Origin: JAHIGH01 sp964564035
GTDB lineage: Bacteria > Patescibacteriota > Microgenomatia > Levybacterales > UBA12049
DNA: 24,842 nt
Assembly (NCBI GenBank): GCA_964564035.1
Contig: CAZLZN010000023.1
Coordinates: 1 to 24,842 of the forward strand
Direction of reading: 5' to 3'
The position numbers and the translations under genes were made by a program. Below are positions 15,401 through 22,494 of the stretch, one piece after another (the first letter of the stretch is position 1; every line of letters starts with the position of its first letter). The notes below the pieces were generated by a model. The model saw nothing but the letters and a program-made list of their open reading frames with translations, made no database searches and was not told the DNA's origin.

Positions 15401-16318
15401 ATCTTTTTTCAGAGCCATACTAAACTCTCTCCCTCCCGCAACAGCTTTTACGGAGTCCAGATATCCTACACCATTTGGCCCCTTCACCTGAACCGGCTCT
15501 TCGCTCGTATTGCCGACATTTCCATCACCAAATTGCCCCTTGCTATTACTTCCCCATACCCATACGGTTCCATCCGATTTAACAGCCATCGAATGATTCC
15601 ACCCGCTAGCAATAGATACTACATCTTTCAAACCGTTCACTTTTTTAGCATTATGATGCGTACTGTCCCACTGCCAAACAGTTCCTGACAAATCTTCACT
15701 GTTTATAGCCTGGGTTAATTCATTAGGCGGCGTAAAGTCAAAGGCTACTTCTAGATTATCAATATCTGCAAACCACGAAGAATCATAATAGTTTGGACTT
15801 CTCACTAGTTTTAAGGTAAGATTCTCCTGGTCTATTTTTTCAGGAGATATACAAAGAGCAAGCTCATTCGATATGCTTGCGTCAACAACATGTTCTATAT
15901 TGGAATTATTCATATAAAACGCCCAATTTGATGGCACTTTGCAATTATTGTGTACATTATTAATAAAATTATTATTGAAAGAATTATTGATCTGAATATA
16001 TAAATTGGTGTTAGCCTTACCTTTTACGCGAACTAAAATTTTATTTATTATAGATTTATCTGAAATACCAAAATCCGACAAATTGCCAAAAGAACCAAAG
16101 ATTAAAGATGTCATGCCATCGGCGCCAATCCTTGAACAAAACTGATCATCGCTTTTCTGACAATTCGCTAAATTCGTATATGACGGAGAACCGTCTGTAG
16201 AAACCCACCCTGCTGACCGATATCCCGTCTGCTCTGCATGGACTTGGTTTGGAACCAAAAATAGCACAAAGAATAAGAGCGCAATACAATTTAATATGTG
16301 CATGAATCTAATTAACAT
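12407..16318 (-). CDS. Giant secreted RCC1-propeller / M23-peptidase / OmpL47-like repeat protein
   Basis: A 1303-residue exported protein. Order: signal peptide (about 1-29, ending VHAEQ); an N-terminal beta-rich domain (35-200) with paired cysteines; an RCC1-type propeller (about 211-550) with repeats of the form HS-A-K-DGTVWVWG-N--GQ-G-G; a LytM/M23 peptidase domain (about 615-765) with zinc ligands H627, D631 and H720 (HNGYD, HLH) and catalytic H682 in YGHLD; a calcium-loop-like DLDGDGDFEDD at 726-736; a linker domain to about 922; three OmpL47-like repeats (about 928-1201) with YSVD-AGN-E and IDKT junctions; and a final WPPNGKM domain. M23 enzymes cut peptidoglycan cross-bridges, so a cell-wall target, its own or a host's, is plausible. 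No sortase or C-terminal membrane anchor is seen. The gene is visibly AT-richer than the pilus genes and has its own promoter. Confidence 0.88.
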   Translation of the reverse strand: MLIRFMHILNCIALLFFVLFLVPNQVHAEQTGYRSAGWVSTDGSPSYTNLANCQKSDDQFCSRIGADGMTSLIFGSFGNLSDFGISDKSIINKILVRVKGKANTNLYIQINNSFNNNFINNVHNNCKVPSNWAFYMNNSNIEHVVDASISNELALCISPEKIDQENLTLKLVRSPNYYDSSWFADIDNLEVAFDFTPPNELTQAINSEDLSGTVWQWDSTHHNAKKVNGLKDVVSIASGWNHSMAVKSDGTVWVWGSNSKGQFGDGNVGNTSEEPVQVKGPNGVGYLDSVKAVAGGREFSMALKKDGTVWIWGNNWNGLRGTGFGNNDSTHKLLYPAQVKGLNGSGFLSDILDISAGYDHSLALKSDKTILSWGDNYHGQLGIGCNRYVCGDRRFPDNVKNINNVSKISTGFWHSTALKNDGTIWAWGRNHENQLTVSNSNSSMPVQVSGLANIIGLSSSVVDNVVLTEDSRIFSWGSYINTPIETQGLGSIDFVSMGSDFRLALQNDGTVWKWWPSNNKPYKIKNLTNVTAISGGGQYSPSLAIVGTAGEVLGDSDSTIPKPFLSFPYDYKSKGIKSFDEVALDPESWLDHEYPLADVRCFIDNCPLDVVKFDSFGVRTNSGYRHHNGYDFGQYRNKAEPKTPVLAAAAGEAKLILEAKSGGYGNLIKITHPEGYQTWYGHLDDLNLNPATEGASIYVNKGDKIGEVGNTGGSTGYHLHFTVIKDLDGDGDFEDDKRIGVVDPLGWKDTDEKGIKYIDPWTQYKINNSSGSASYNLFIERMPPLQLQVTKDNGGELVKDSVKISVPVNAIAVQSATLIAENASFDKSIDEEGNIFESIMPSIFITMKSLLGELITTFFSPILLTYNYSNADISNIDQDSIQFYYFNEEISKWEALETKEHDRANKIISAETDHFSRFALMGKQKDSEAPETNLLIDDEPSILDWYNKSVNVKLEVNDHRNSIGIGNTFYSTNYTEEVNNWNDYLSELNFSGEGKYHFVYFSMDKGGNREGLKRSEFGIDKTFPITNANIKDGVRGQEGWYTSDVTIELGAQDGGGSGVDRTEYSVNDSAFEEYSGQINIFSEGKNEIIYRSIDNAGNIEEDKLLEIKIDKTSPDTKMYYTWAKKGEEWFGSDVKVSLSADDAGSGVKSIYYKLNDGEYAEYFDTLTIKDEGSTIISYYSVDSAGNVEGAKSKEFKIDKTYPVMNIMVSPEVIWPPNGKMVDVRIMGGSSDINLVSTTFKIVDEYKAVEPLLSNFGQTVKLEAKRRGDDLDGRLYEIQAEANDLAGNISRASKRVIVPHDKGN

Positions 16319-16330
16319 TAGAACGTATCT

Positions 16331-16336
16331 ATTATA
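16331..16336 (-). promoter_or_regulatory. -10 box for the RCC1/M23 gene
   Basis: A perfect TATAAT on the minus strand lies 12 bases before the ATG at 16318, giving a leader of about 5 bases. It sits downstream of the pilin terminator, so this gene is probably transcribed on its own. A TTGACA at 16368-16373 is too far away (31 bases) to be its -35 box. Confidence 0.5.
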
Positions 16337-16421
16337 TATAGAAAGACTACCAAAAAACTTAAATATTTGTCAATAGTCAAAAGTTGCGTAAACAAAATAA
16401 CAATACTTGAACTATTTTCCC

Positions 16422-16446
16422 AAAAAAAAAGCGCCTGTCGGCGCTT
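16422..16446 (-). terminator. Rho-independent terminator of the pilin gene
   Basis: On the minus strand AGCGCC-GACA-GGCGCT forms a perfect 6-bp stem with a 4-base loop, followed by a run of nine T. It begins 18 bases after the pilin stop codon. It is the clearest intrinsic terminator in the window. Confidence 0.9.
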
Positions 16447-16464
16447 ATCTTTCTTAATAAATTA

Positions 16465-16944
16465 TTATCTTGTGAACTGTATTATTGGCACCTCTGGTGT
16501 AAGCTCTGTTAATGGGGCCAATACTGTTATTCTACCTGACGCATCTCTCCTTATAGTGTACCCCGTATCATATGTACCGCAATCGCCTGGGGTCACTTCT
16601 TCTACATCGCTAGGATCTGTTGCGCTTGGATCTGCAGGTAGTGCTGGAATATATTCCGGAACTAAAATTGCGCAAATATTTACTCCTGTAGACGAAATTG
16701 CTGAAGCCGTACCAACGGGAATCTGTGACGGTGTTACACCTTTATTATCAGCAACATAAGCACCTACAGCATTCAAAATCTGTTTAACATCACTATTTCT
16801 CTTTGTATTATTTGCCTGGGCGAATTGGCGTGCCGGGTTGATGGCGATAAGTGTAATTGCGAGAAGTACTGCTAAAATTCCGATAACGACTAAAAGCTCA
16901 ATAAGTGTGAATCCCTTTTGTAAATTATTATTTCTGGCAGTCAT
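16465..16944 (-). CDS. Type IV pilin / type II pseudopilin, canonical leader
   Basis: A 159-residue prepilin. MTARNNNLQKG is a short positive leader ending at Gly11, cut before FTLIELLVVIGILAVLLA, with the conserved Glu at +5. The hydrophobic helix, then ARQFAQANNTKRNSDVKQIL, leads into a small globular domain with two cysteines (in ICAILVP and GDCGTY) that may form a disulfide. It would be processed by PilD-type peptidase and assembled into a pilus. A terminator right behind it and a possible promoter in front suggest separate high expression, as for a major pilin. It is a paralog of the leaderless protein at 9263-9697. Confidence 0.93.
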   Translation of the reverse strand: MTARNNNLQKGFTLIELLVVIGILAVLLAITLIAINPARQFAQANNTKRNSDVKQILNAVGAYVADNKGVTPSQIPVGTASAISSTGVNICAILVPEYIPALPADPSATDPSDVEEVTPGDCGTYDTGYTIRRDASGRITVLAPLTELTPEVPIIQFTR

Positions 16945-16975
16945 ATTGTTTTCAGTAAATCTTTATCTATACCAA

Positions 16976-17004
16976 TCATTACATAACTGATGAGTACTTG
17001 TCAA
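16976..17004 (-). promoter_or_regulatory. Possible promoter of the pilin gene
   Basis: On the minus strand a perfect TTGACA (16999-17004) is followed after 17 bases by TAATGA (16976-16981), a weak -10 box. This would give a leader of about 25 bases ahead of the ATG at 16944, longer than elsewhere in the window. Confidence 0.4.
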
Positions 17005-17036
17005 CTGATATCAAATATATCAAATATTACCAAAAA

Positions 17037-17849
17037 CTAAGGATTAATCGACTCCACGCTCGATACCGGACCCTGCGCGTTTGTACCCGGCTGAACAGGC
17101 GTATTCGACACATAATAAACAATTACCAGAACAACCAGCAGCAAACCAAAAACAGCGCCCAGCATGATCTCCCGCTTATGATCATTCTTCGGCTTAGGCG
17201 CATTATCCTGATCCGCTTCCTGCACCTGGACCTCCTCAACAGGCTCATCATGCGCGTCCTGCTTCACCTGATGCTCCTGAATAGGATTATTCAAAAAATT
17301 ATACTTCTTCAACATAAAAGAATTCTGAATAATACCGGCCGCGGCCGGTAAGGTCAAAGCCGGCAACTGCTGAATATCGTTAGAAAAAACCCCGGCAGGC
17401 AAAACAGAATCAACCGCGAACCCTTCCTGCTCAAATGCAAACTTCAGCACTTCAAAAAGCTCCTGATTAACCGCAAATACCCGGATACCCTTTTGGAAAT
17501 CAAAAGTCTTCCCCGACACATCCTCATAAGGAACATGCTCCAGAAACTCATCGATCTGAGAATTGATCTCCTGCGTTTTTTCTATAGGCGGCTTATCAGA
17601 TGTATCCCTGTTAAAATCCCTGACAAAACACGCATTATTCGCGATTACAATAATCAAATTACTGGGAGTAAGCTTATTATTCTGAATAAAGATCTTGAGT
17701 ATATTAAGAAGAAAATCTTTATTGATTATCTCCATATCGCGTACCAGATCCGTTACAAAATTAAACTCCAGTATCCTCGGAGGAAGAGGGCTATAAATTT
17801 CGAACCGGTCGCGGTGAAGATAAATTACACCCATTCCCTTGGCAGTCAT
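17037..17849 (-). CDS. Single-TM pilus-operon protein, PilM/GspL-like
   Basis: A 270-residue protein with a cytoplasmic N-terminal domain of about 175 residues containing PSNLIIVIANNACFVRDF and GIRVFAVNQELFEVLKFAFE. An acidic, Gln-rich linker (about 190-222) leads to one membrane helix near 228-247 and a short outer tail. This layout, a soluble actin-like or ferredoxin-like domain tied to one membrane helix and lying between minor pilins and the pilin, suggests the inner-membrane alignment role of PilM/PilN or GspL. I cannot identify the actin-fold nucleotide motifs, so the family call is inference from context and topology. It starts 1 base after the upstream gene's TGA, so translation is probably coupled. 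Confidence 0.55.
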   Translation of the reverse strand: MTAKGMGVIYLHRDRFEIYSPLPPRILEFNFVTDLVRDMEIINKDFLLNILKIFIQNNKLTPSNLIIVIANNACFVRDFNRDTSDKPPIEKTQEINSQIDEFLEHVPYEDVSGKTFDFQKGIRVFAVNQELFEVLKFAFEQEGFAVDSVLPAGVFSNDIQQLPALTLPAAAGIIQNSFMLKKYNFLNNPIQEHQVKQDAHDEPVEEVQVQEADQDNAPKPKNDHKREIMLGAVFGLLLVVLVIVYYVSNTPVQPGTNAQGPVSSVESINP

Positions 17850-17850
17850 A

Positions 17851-18279
17851 TCAAAAAATCTCCTTTCTAGAGTCTATCACAAGTTCATAATTTTCGTTAT
17901 AGTGCGCATCGATCTGAACTTTCCTGACATAATTTCCGATCCTGCCGCTTGCGGTCGCGATATAGCTTGTAGCGCCTGTTCTCGATACCGCCACATCAAC
18001 AACCCCGTCGCCGATAGCCAGATTTGAGTCCCCCGTATAATCAGGATTACGAAGCAGGCGAAGCAGTGCGTTCTCGGCTCCGCTTTGCGCGATCTGATAA
18101 GCTCTATTGCCCTCCTGCACTTTGAGTCCGCTCTGTGAGTTTATATATATTAGTATTACGGCCCCCGAGGCGATCATTATCCCTATCGCGGATATAAAAA
18201 TAAGCGCGATCAAAGCCTGCCCCGAGGACGAAACACCCCTGCAAATTCTAAATTTATTTAAAAATTCTTTATATTTCAT
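17851..18279 (-). CDS. PilX/GspK-like minor pilin
   Basis: A 142-residue protein with an N-terminal hydrophobic helix after a Gly: SSSG then QALIALIFISAIGIMIASGA. The cleavage site has Gln at +1 and no Glu at +5, as in GspK/PilX-type initiators. The stretch NRAYQIAQSGAENALLRLL (about 59-77) is the typical GspK/PilX sequence after the helix. It probably sits at the pilus tip. It lies between a PilW/GspJ-like and a PilM-like gene on one transcript. Upstream are two heptamer arrays instead of a ribosome binding site; the predicted ATG is preceded by an A-rich tract. Confidence 0.78.
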   Translation of the reverse strand: MKYKEFLNKFRICRGVSSSGQALIALIFISAIGIMIASGAVILIYINSQSGLKVQEGNRAYQIAQSGAENALLRLLRNPDYTGDSNLAIGDGVVDVAVSRTGATSYIATASGRIGNYVRKVQIDAHYNENYELVIDSRKEIF

Positions 18280-18301
18280 ATTTTCTGACTATTTAACCCA
18301 G

Positions 18302-18329
18302 ATCAAAACTCAAAACTCAAAAGTCAAAA
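18302..18329. repeat. Heptamer array, NTCAAAA type (4 units)
   Basis: Units ATCAAAA, CTCAAAA, CTCAAAA, GTCAAAA are in perfect register. On the transcribed strand they read TTTTGAN, close to the TTTTTGA units at 1712-1732. The array ends 12 bases before the CCCCTAA array. Confidence 0.7.
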
Positions 18330-18341
18330 ATAATACAACAA

Positions 18342-18383
18342 CCCCTAACCCCTAACCCCTAACCCCTAACCCCTAACCCCTAA
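18342..18383. repeat. (CCCCTAA)x6 telomere-like heptamer array
   Basis: Six perfect tandem copies of CCCCTAA. The minus strand, which is the coding strand of both flanking genes, reads (TTAGGGG)x6, enough G4-tracts for a DNA or RNA G-quadruplex. It starts 5 bases after the stop codon of the PilW-like gene and precedes the PilX-like gene. Confidence 0.95.
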
Positions 18384-18388
18384 CTATC

Positions 18389-18934
18389 TTACGGAAACGC
18401 CAGTACCGTCTGAAAATCCCTCGATTCGACGCCGTCCCGCCTCGCCGTCTTACTGCTCAATGTAAAATTGATCTTGATCGTATCCCTGTTCGTTCCCGGG
18501 CCTATACGCTGAAAAAGAAGTCCCGAAATACTGGACTCCGAACTGCTCATGCTTATAAGCTCCGGCGTTGTCATCAGCAATTTTCCGGAAGTCGACGCAA
18601 CATAAGTGTGAAGCGTAGAATTAAGCCGCAATCTCAAAACAGCCGAAGTCGATCCCGGTGCCGGAGTATCTATATAATTTCTGGCAGGATCCCCCGTATT
18701 CGCGCTTTGAAAATCATATGCAAGTCTGGCAAGTATAAATCGGCCGTCCAGATCAATACTTGAGTACGATTTTGCTTCCCTCTGCACATCCATAATTGTC
18801 GAAAACGCCTGACTAAGCACCAACAGCAAAGTAGTAAGCACTGTCATAAACACCAGAAGCTCTATCAGCGTAAAACCCCTGTCTAATTTAATTTTTCTAA
18901 TTCTTAGTATCATATCAATACTCACCAAAGTCAT
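18389..18934 (-). CDS. PilW/GspJ-like minor pilin
   Basis: A 181-residue prepilin-like protein with leader ...KIKLDRG cut before FTLIELLVFMTVLTTLLLVLSQAF, Glu at +5. After the helix comes DVQREAKSYSSIDLDGRFILARLAYDFQSA, typical of GspJ/PilW, then a beta-rich domain. The first ATG (18934) overlaps the end of a 27-bp palindrome; a second in-frame ATG at 18913 (MILRIRKIKLDRG) gives a normal-length leader and may be the true start. The gene is the first of the minor-pilin group and downstream of the PsbP-like gene. Confidence 0.82.
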   Translation of the reverse strand: MTLVSIDMILRIRKIKLDRGFTLIELLVFMTVLTTLLLVLSQAFSTIMDVQREAKSYSSIDLDGRFILARLAYDFQSANTGDPARNYIDTPAPGSTSAVLRLRLNSTLHTYVASTSGKLLMTTPELISMSSSESSISGLLFQRIGPGTNRDTIKINFTLSSKTARRDGVESRDFQTVLAFP

Positions 18935-18960
18935 TTCTACCCCGCATTGCGGGGGAGAAA
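18934..18960. repeat. 27-bp palindrome at the start of the PilW-like gene
   Basis: The arms TTTCT-CCCCGCA and TGCGGGG-AGAAA are symmetric except for one mismatched pair (A/G) and a single centre base. The GC core closely resembles the central hairpin of element A copy 2. Its edge touches the predicted ATG at 18934. It could be a regulatory hairpin, an operator, or a dispersed palindrome. Confidence 0.7.
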
Positions 18961-19009
18961 TCTAGCGAAGCGTAGTTTAAGATAAACTTATAAATCCACA
19001 CTTCTCATT

Positions 19010-20041
19010 TTACGGACTGAAATCTATCGACCTGAGCATGTGATCAAAAACATAAATAAAAATCGGATCACTTATACTGCTCCCGATAGCAAAAAAGCCG
19101 TTCGGCAAAGTAAATACGGCGGCAATCGAACTGGGACCCAAAAATCCGCTTGTATAAAGAGTTCCTCGAACATCATTTAGGATGATGCTCCCGGTATATT
19201 TGGCAGCAGACCTTAGATAATTTTCAGGCCAGCCCACGAATGAAATCGACGGTTTATCGAATTTACCGTCATCAGCCGGGTTATATAACGTCACACTCTC
19301 ATGTCCGTTATAAATAGACTTCACAATTTTCCAGTCCGAGGGAATCTCGATTGAAAAATTATCCTGATAATTGGTATATCTGAGCCACCCGGTATCGATC
19401 GGCGGCTCGGTCGGCGGCACATAAGTGTCGAAATTCCCGCCTTCGTCTTCAAAAACTATATCTATAATCGTTACCGGCGTAGGCGTCGGGACAGCAATGA
19501 TGTTAAAGGGTGTAGGAGTTGGTGTCGACGCGCCTGGCTCAACGCCTCCTGCTTGCCCACCCGGCTGCGATCCCTCTCCAGTACTGCCGCCCCCGTTGCT
19601 TCCGCTTTGAGAATTTATAGAAGTGTTTTGAATTGGATTGGCTTGTCCTGTCGGCACCCCAGTTGAACTAAGCTCCACATAAGTATTCGCTTGAACAGCA
19701 GGTCGGGCTACAGAAGCAGTCTGCTTACTCTGATCATTTGCAGGTCTCAAAAAAGGCATGATCACATACACAAATTTTGTCAATGCGGGCAGATCCCGAT
19801 CAGGATCGGCTTGCACCGACTCCTGCGGCAAATCGCCCTGCTCCGCCGGCATACCGGGTGTTATTTGATAAACGGTATTTCCGCCTCTATACCCCTCATT
19901 AGCGGATCGGGCGCTTTGATTCACGATTGGCATCCCTACAACTCCAACGACCAAAATCACAGTCAGCCCAAAAACAACAGCCAGCATTTTCTGCCCCTTC
20001 ACCATCTCCCAAACCACATAAAAATAATACCGGTAATTCAT
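19010..20041 (-). CDS. Membrane-anchored PsbP-like domain protein
   Basis: A 343-residue protein. One membrane helix (about 18-38, MLAVVFGLTVILVVGVVGM) follows a short cytoplasmic N-terminus. The next part is long and low in complexity: a Ser/Gly-rich stretch, then TPTPTP and PTPTP motifs (about 170-190). The C-terminal domain (about 215-343), starting YTNYQDNFSIEIPSDWKI and ending DHMLRSIDFSP, has the layout of the PsbP/MOG1-like fold common in small secreted domains of this lineage. It would display this domain outside the membrane on a flexible stalk. The ligand is unknown. Position directly upstream of minor pilins suggests a role in the pilus envelope complex, by inference only. Confidence 0.75.
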   Translation of the reverse strand: MNYRYYFYVVWEMVKGQKMLAVVFGLTVILVVGVVGMPIVNQSARSANEGYRGGNTVYQITPGMPAEQGDLPQESVQADPDRDLPALTKFVYVIMPFLRPANDQSKQTASVARPAVQANTYVELSSTGVPTGQANPIQNTSINSQSGSNGGGSTGEGSQPGGQAGGVEPGASTPTPTPFNIIAVPTPTPVTIIDIVFEDEGGNFDTYVPPTEPPIDTGWLRYTNYQDNFSIEIPSDWKIVKSIYNGHESVTLYNPADDGKFDKPSISFVGWPENYLRSAAKYTGSIILNDVRGTLYTSGFLGPSSIAAVFTLPNGFFAIGSSISDPIFIYVFDHMLRSIDFSP

Positions 20042-20120
20042 AGGTACTATACTTAGATTAGCTTGTTAGAAAACCAGTTGCAAGTGGGATGTAGAAAATT
20101 TAAAAACTTAAATCAGAGCA

Positions 20121-22379
20121 TTAATTACTTATGAGCGCACTAATATCATTCATTAGCACCAGGTATGCCTGTTCGGTAATATGCTTTCCTCGTTGAGCTT
20201 TCAGTTCGTTTATAAATGGCCTCAGCACAAACTCATAATCTTTTTTATCTTTTAAACCTATCGCTGAGTCTAACTTTTTTATCAAGCTATTATAAACTCC
20301 TTTATTTGTAATTTGACCATAATTATATAGAACTTGTAGATCAATTTTAAGATTATCAAAAGTAATTTCCTTTTCAATTTCTGAAGAATCCAACTGATTA
20401 TATTGAATATTAATATTATTACTTTGTCCCGGTGTAAATGAGCCATACACTTCTACCAAATCATTTGCACCATCTTTCTGAAACGTAGATATATTAAGAG
20501 AGTAAAAACTACTTTCTAATCCAGTTAAGGCAACCTCATAACCTCCATCATCTGGCACAGGCAGCAAAAATTCATTAACACCTGTGCCAAGCATCTGTGA
20601 ATCACCTGAGCTATCAGTATTCTCAATAGGCGCTGAGAATGCATAAGTTGCGTTTGGAATTTCATTGTACTCCAACACTTGTCCATCCTGAATTATTTTG
20701 CCCGTTTTTCTGCCATAACCATCAGTAACCAATATTTCTACATCCGGATTCACAACGATAGTTATGTAGCTCAAGTTAGTTTGTGATGGTACAAATCTAT
20801 CTATTTGTGAATAGCTATTATTAAATGAATTCAAAGTTTCATAGCCCCATTCAGGATCATTAATTGCGTATGTATCATCTAATAATCCTTTTACTACAAC
20901 AAAATGACCGTTATTATTGACATACAAAATATCAGGAAAAGGTCCAAAGCTATTACCTACAGTTAAATCATCATTAAGCAATTTTATCGAGGCAGTGCTT
21001 GGATATGCGCGCTTATGCTCAAGCTTTATATTTGATTTTCCGGAATTATAAAGTAAATTAGTCAATTTTCCGATAGATGGCCAATTAAGATACGAATACC
21101 AACCATCTTTGCCAAAACCGTACGAATAACCCTTATTGTTCTTTAACCATACATTCAGAGTTCCTGGATCAATAACACTACCATCAATCATTTCGTTTAT
21201 ATTATGATATCTCAAAATCATCGCAACCGAGGTGACAGCGCATCCCCATCTATCCATTGTAGCCAGTGCCCCTTTCAATCCTAAAAATTTTGCATGATCA
21301 TACTCGCTAGATCCCCACGGCTCATCATTTTGGCTAAAATATGGGACATTCAATATCTCATTAGTTGTAGCTCTTGGATCAAAATATCCGATTTTATTAT
21401 GTCTATTATTAATAAACCATATCTTGTTATCAGCAGATAAAGTTATGCGGTTAACTATGACATTATTCGGTACTTTATAAATAACTATGTTAGCGTCCGT
21501 TGTTGCTTTACCAATCATTGAAACGCTATCATACGCCCAAATATCAAACCAAAGAGTATTATCAGGACCCGAAATTATTTTATAAGGAATAATTTGATCT
21601 TCATCAAATGCAAACTCTACAATACGACCATTTGAGCTTATTGTTCCTAGCACACCTTGGTATGAGTTAGTATCGTACCCGGTAAACCACATTTTACCAT
21701 CAGGGCCTTTTGTAAGACCGTTTAAAGTAATATTATTATTGGCCAAATCAAATTTAGCTGTTGATCCATTGGACGTTATATACCCTATACAGCTATTGCC
21801 ATTATCTACAGAAGTGCAAAGAAACCAAATATTGTTATCCAAACCCGGCGTTAGCTCAAAGACTCTTTTATCATCTTGATCAAAATAGTAATCTGAAATT
21901 AATCCTTCTGGCGATATTCTTGAAATGATATTATTTTCAGTATAAGATAACCATATATTTTCATCGTAGCCTGCAGTTATTGAATTTGGGACTCCATTTG
22001 TGCCAAGCTCAAACTCCGTAAAAACTCCCTGCCTATATAGCTTTCCAACTTTGCTTGTATTACTTTGAATAAACCAAATGTTACCAGAAACATCCTTAGC
22101 AATTCGCGTTGGTCCACTGTCTTCTGTCGGAATTTGATATTCAATAAAACCACTATCTTTAATATACTTACCTATCTTATTACCATCCTTCTCAGTAAAC
22201 CATATCTCATTTTGATCACCAATTACAATATCTTGTGGACTACTAGCTTGAGTATTTATTGAGTACTCTGTAACTGCAATCAGCTCTTGCGCATTTACAA
22301 TCTGCACATAACTAAAAAACGTAAAGAAAAACAAGAATATAAATATAAATCTCGAAAAAACCAACTTATTAAATATCAT
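20121..22379 (-). CDS. Secreted Vgb-type propeller / C39-like peptidase protein
   Basis: A 752-residue exported protein. Signal peptide about 1-30 (hydrophobic core FIFIFLFFFTFFSYV, ending VNA). A Vgb/NHL-like propeller (about 45-335) has blades marked by N-IWF repeats (EIWFTE, NIWFIQ, NIWLSY, NNIWFL, KMWFTG, TLWFDI, KIWFIN). A papain-like C39_2 domain (about 342-525) follows, with C380 in RWGCAVTS, H492 in NNGHFVVVKG and D508 in INDPEWG, a complete Cys-His-Asp triad. The C-terminal region (about 530-752) is beta-rich and ends in a helical domain. It may process or bind peptides outside the cell; the substrate is unknown. The gene is strongly AT-rich (15 G+C of 60 in 21361-21420) compared with the pilus genes. 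Confidence 0.85.
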   Translation of the reverse strand: MIFNKLVFSRFIFIFLFFFTFFSYVQIVNAQELIAVTEYSINTQASSPQDIVIGDQNEIWFTEKDGNKIGKYIKDSGFIEYQIPTEDSGPTRIAKDVSGNIWFIQSNTSKVGKLYRQGVFTEFELGTNGVPNSITAGYDENIWLSYTENNIISRISPEGLISDYYFDQDDKRVFELTPGLDNNIWFLCTSVDNGNSCIGYITSNGSTAKFDLANNNITLNGLTKGPDGKMWFTGYDTNSYQGVLGTISSNGRIVEFAFDEDQIIPYKIISGPDNTLWFDIWAYDSVSMIGKATTDANIVIYKVPNNVIVNRITLSADNKIWFINNRHNKIGYFDPRATTNEILNVPYFSQNDEPWGSSEYDHAKFLGLKGALATMDRWGCAVTSVAMILRYHNINEMIDGSVIDPGTLNVWLKNNKGYSYGFGKDGWYSYLNWPSIGKLTNLLYNSGKSNIKLEHKRAYPSTASIKLLNDDLTVGNSFGPFPDILYVNNNGHFVVVKGLLDDTYAINDPEWGYETLNSFNNSYSQIDRFVPSQTNLSYITIVVNPDVEILVTDGYGRKTGKIIQDGQVLEYNEIPNATYAFSAPIENTDSSGDSQMLGTGVNEFLLPVPDDGGYEVALTGLESSFYSLNISTFQKDGANDLVEVYGSFTPGQSNNINIQYNQLDSSEIEKEITFDNLKIDLQVLYNYGQITNKGVYNSLIKKLDSAIGLKDKKDYEFVLRPFINELKAQRGKHITEQAYLVLMNDISALISN

Positions 22380-22494
22380 ATAGTTTTAATAACTACAACT
22401 GAAGTATGTCAAATTATTACTATAAAATCAAGCTCAAAAAATTATCTTTAAAAGATTTTACCAGACAATATATGCAAAAAAACCTTATTTGAAA

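Noticed and set aside
18342..18383. CCCCTAA array as a CRISPR array or a true telomere
   Set aside because: Seven-base units with no spacers exclude CRISPR; genes continue on both sides, so it is not a chromosome end.
22407..22412. Perfect TTGACA upstream of the Vgb/C39 gene as its promoter, and similar boxes at 9728-9733 and 16368-16373
   Set aside because: No acceptable -10 box stands at 16 to 18 bases from any of these; they were left out as promoters.
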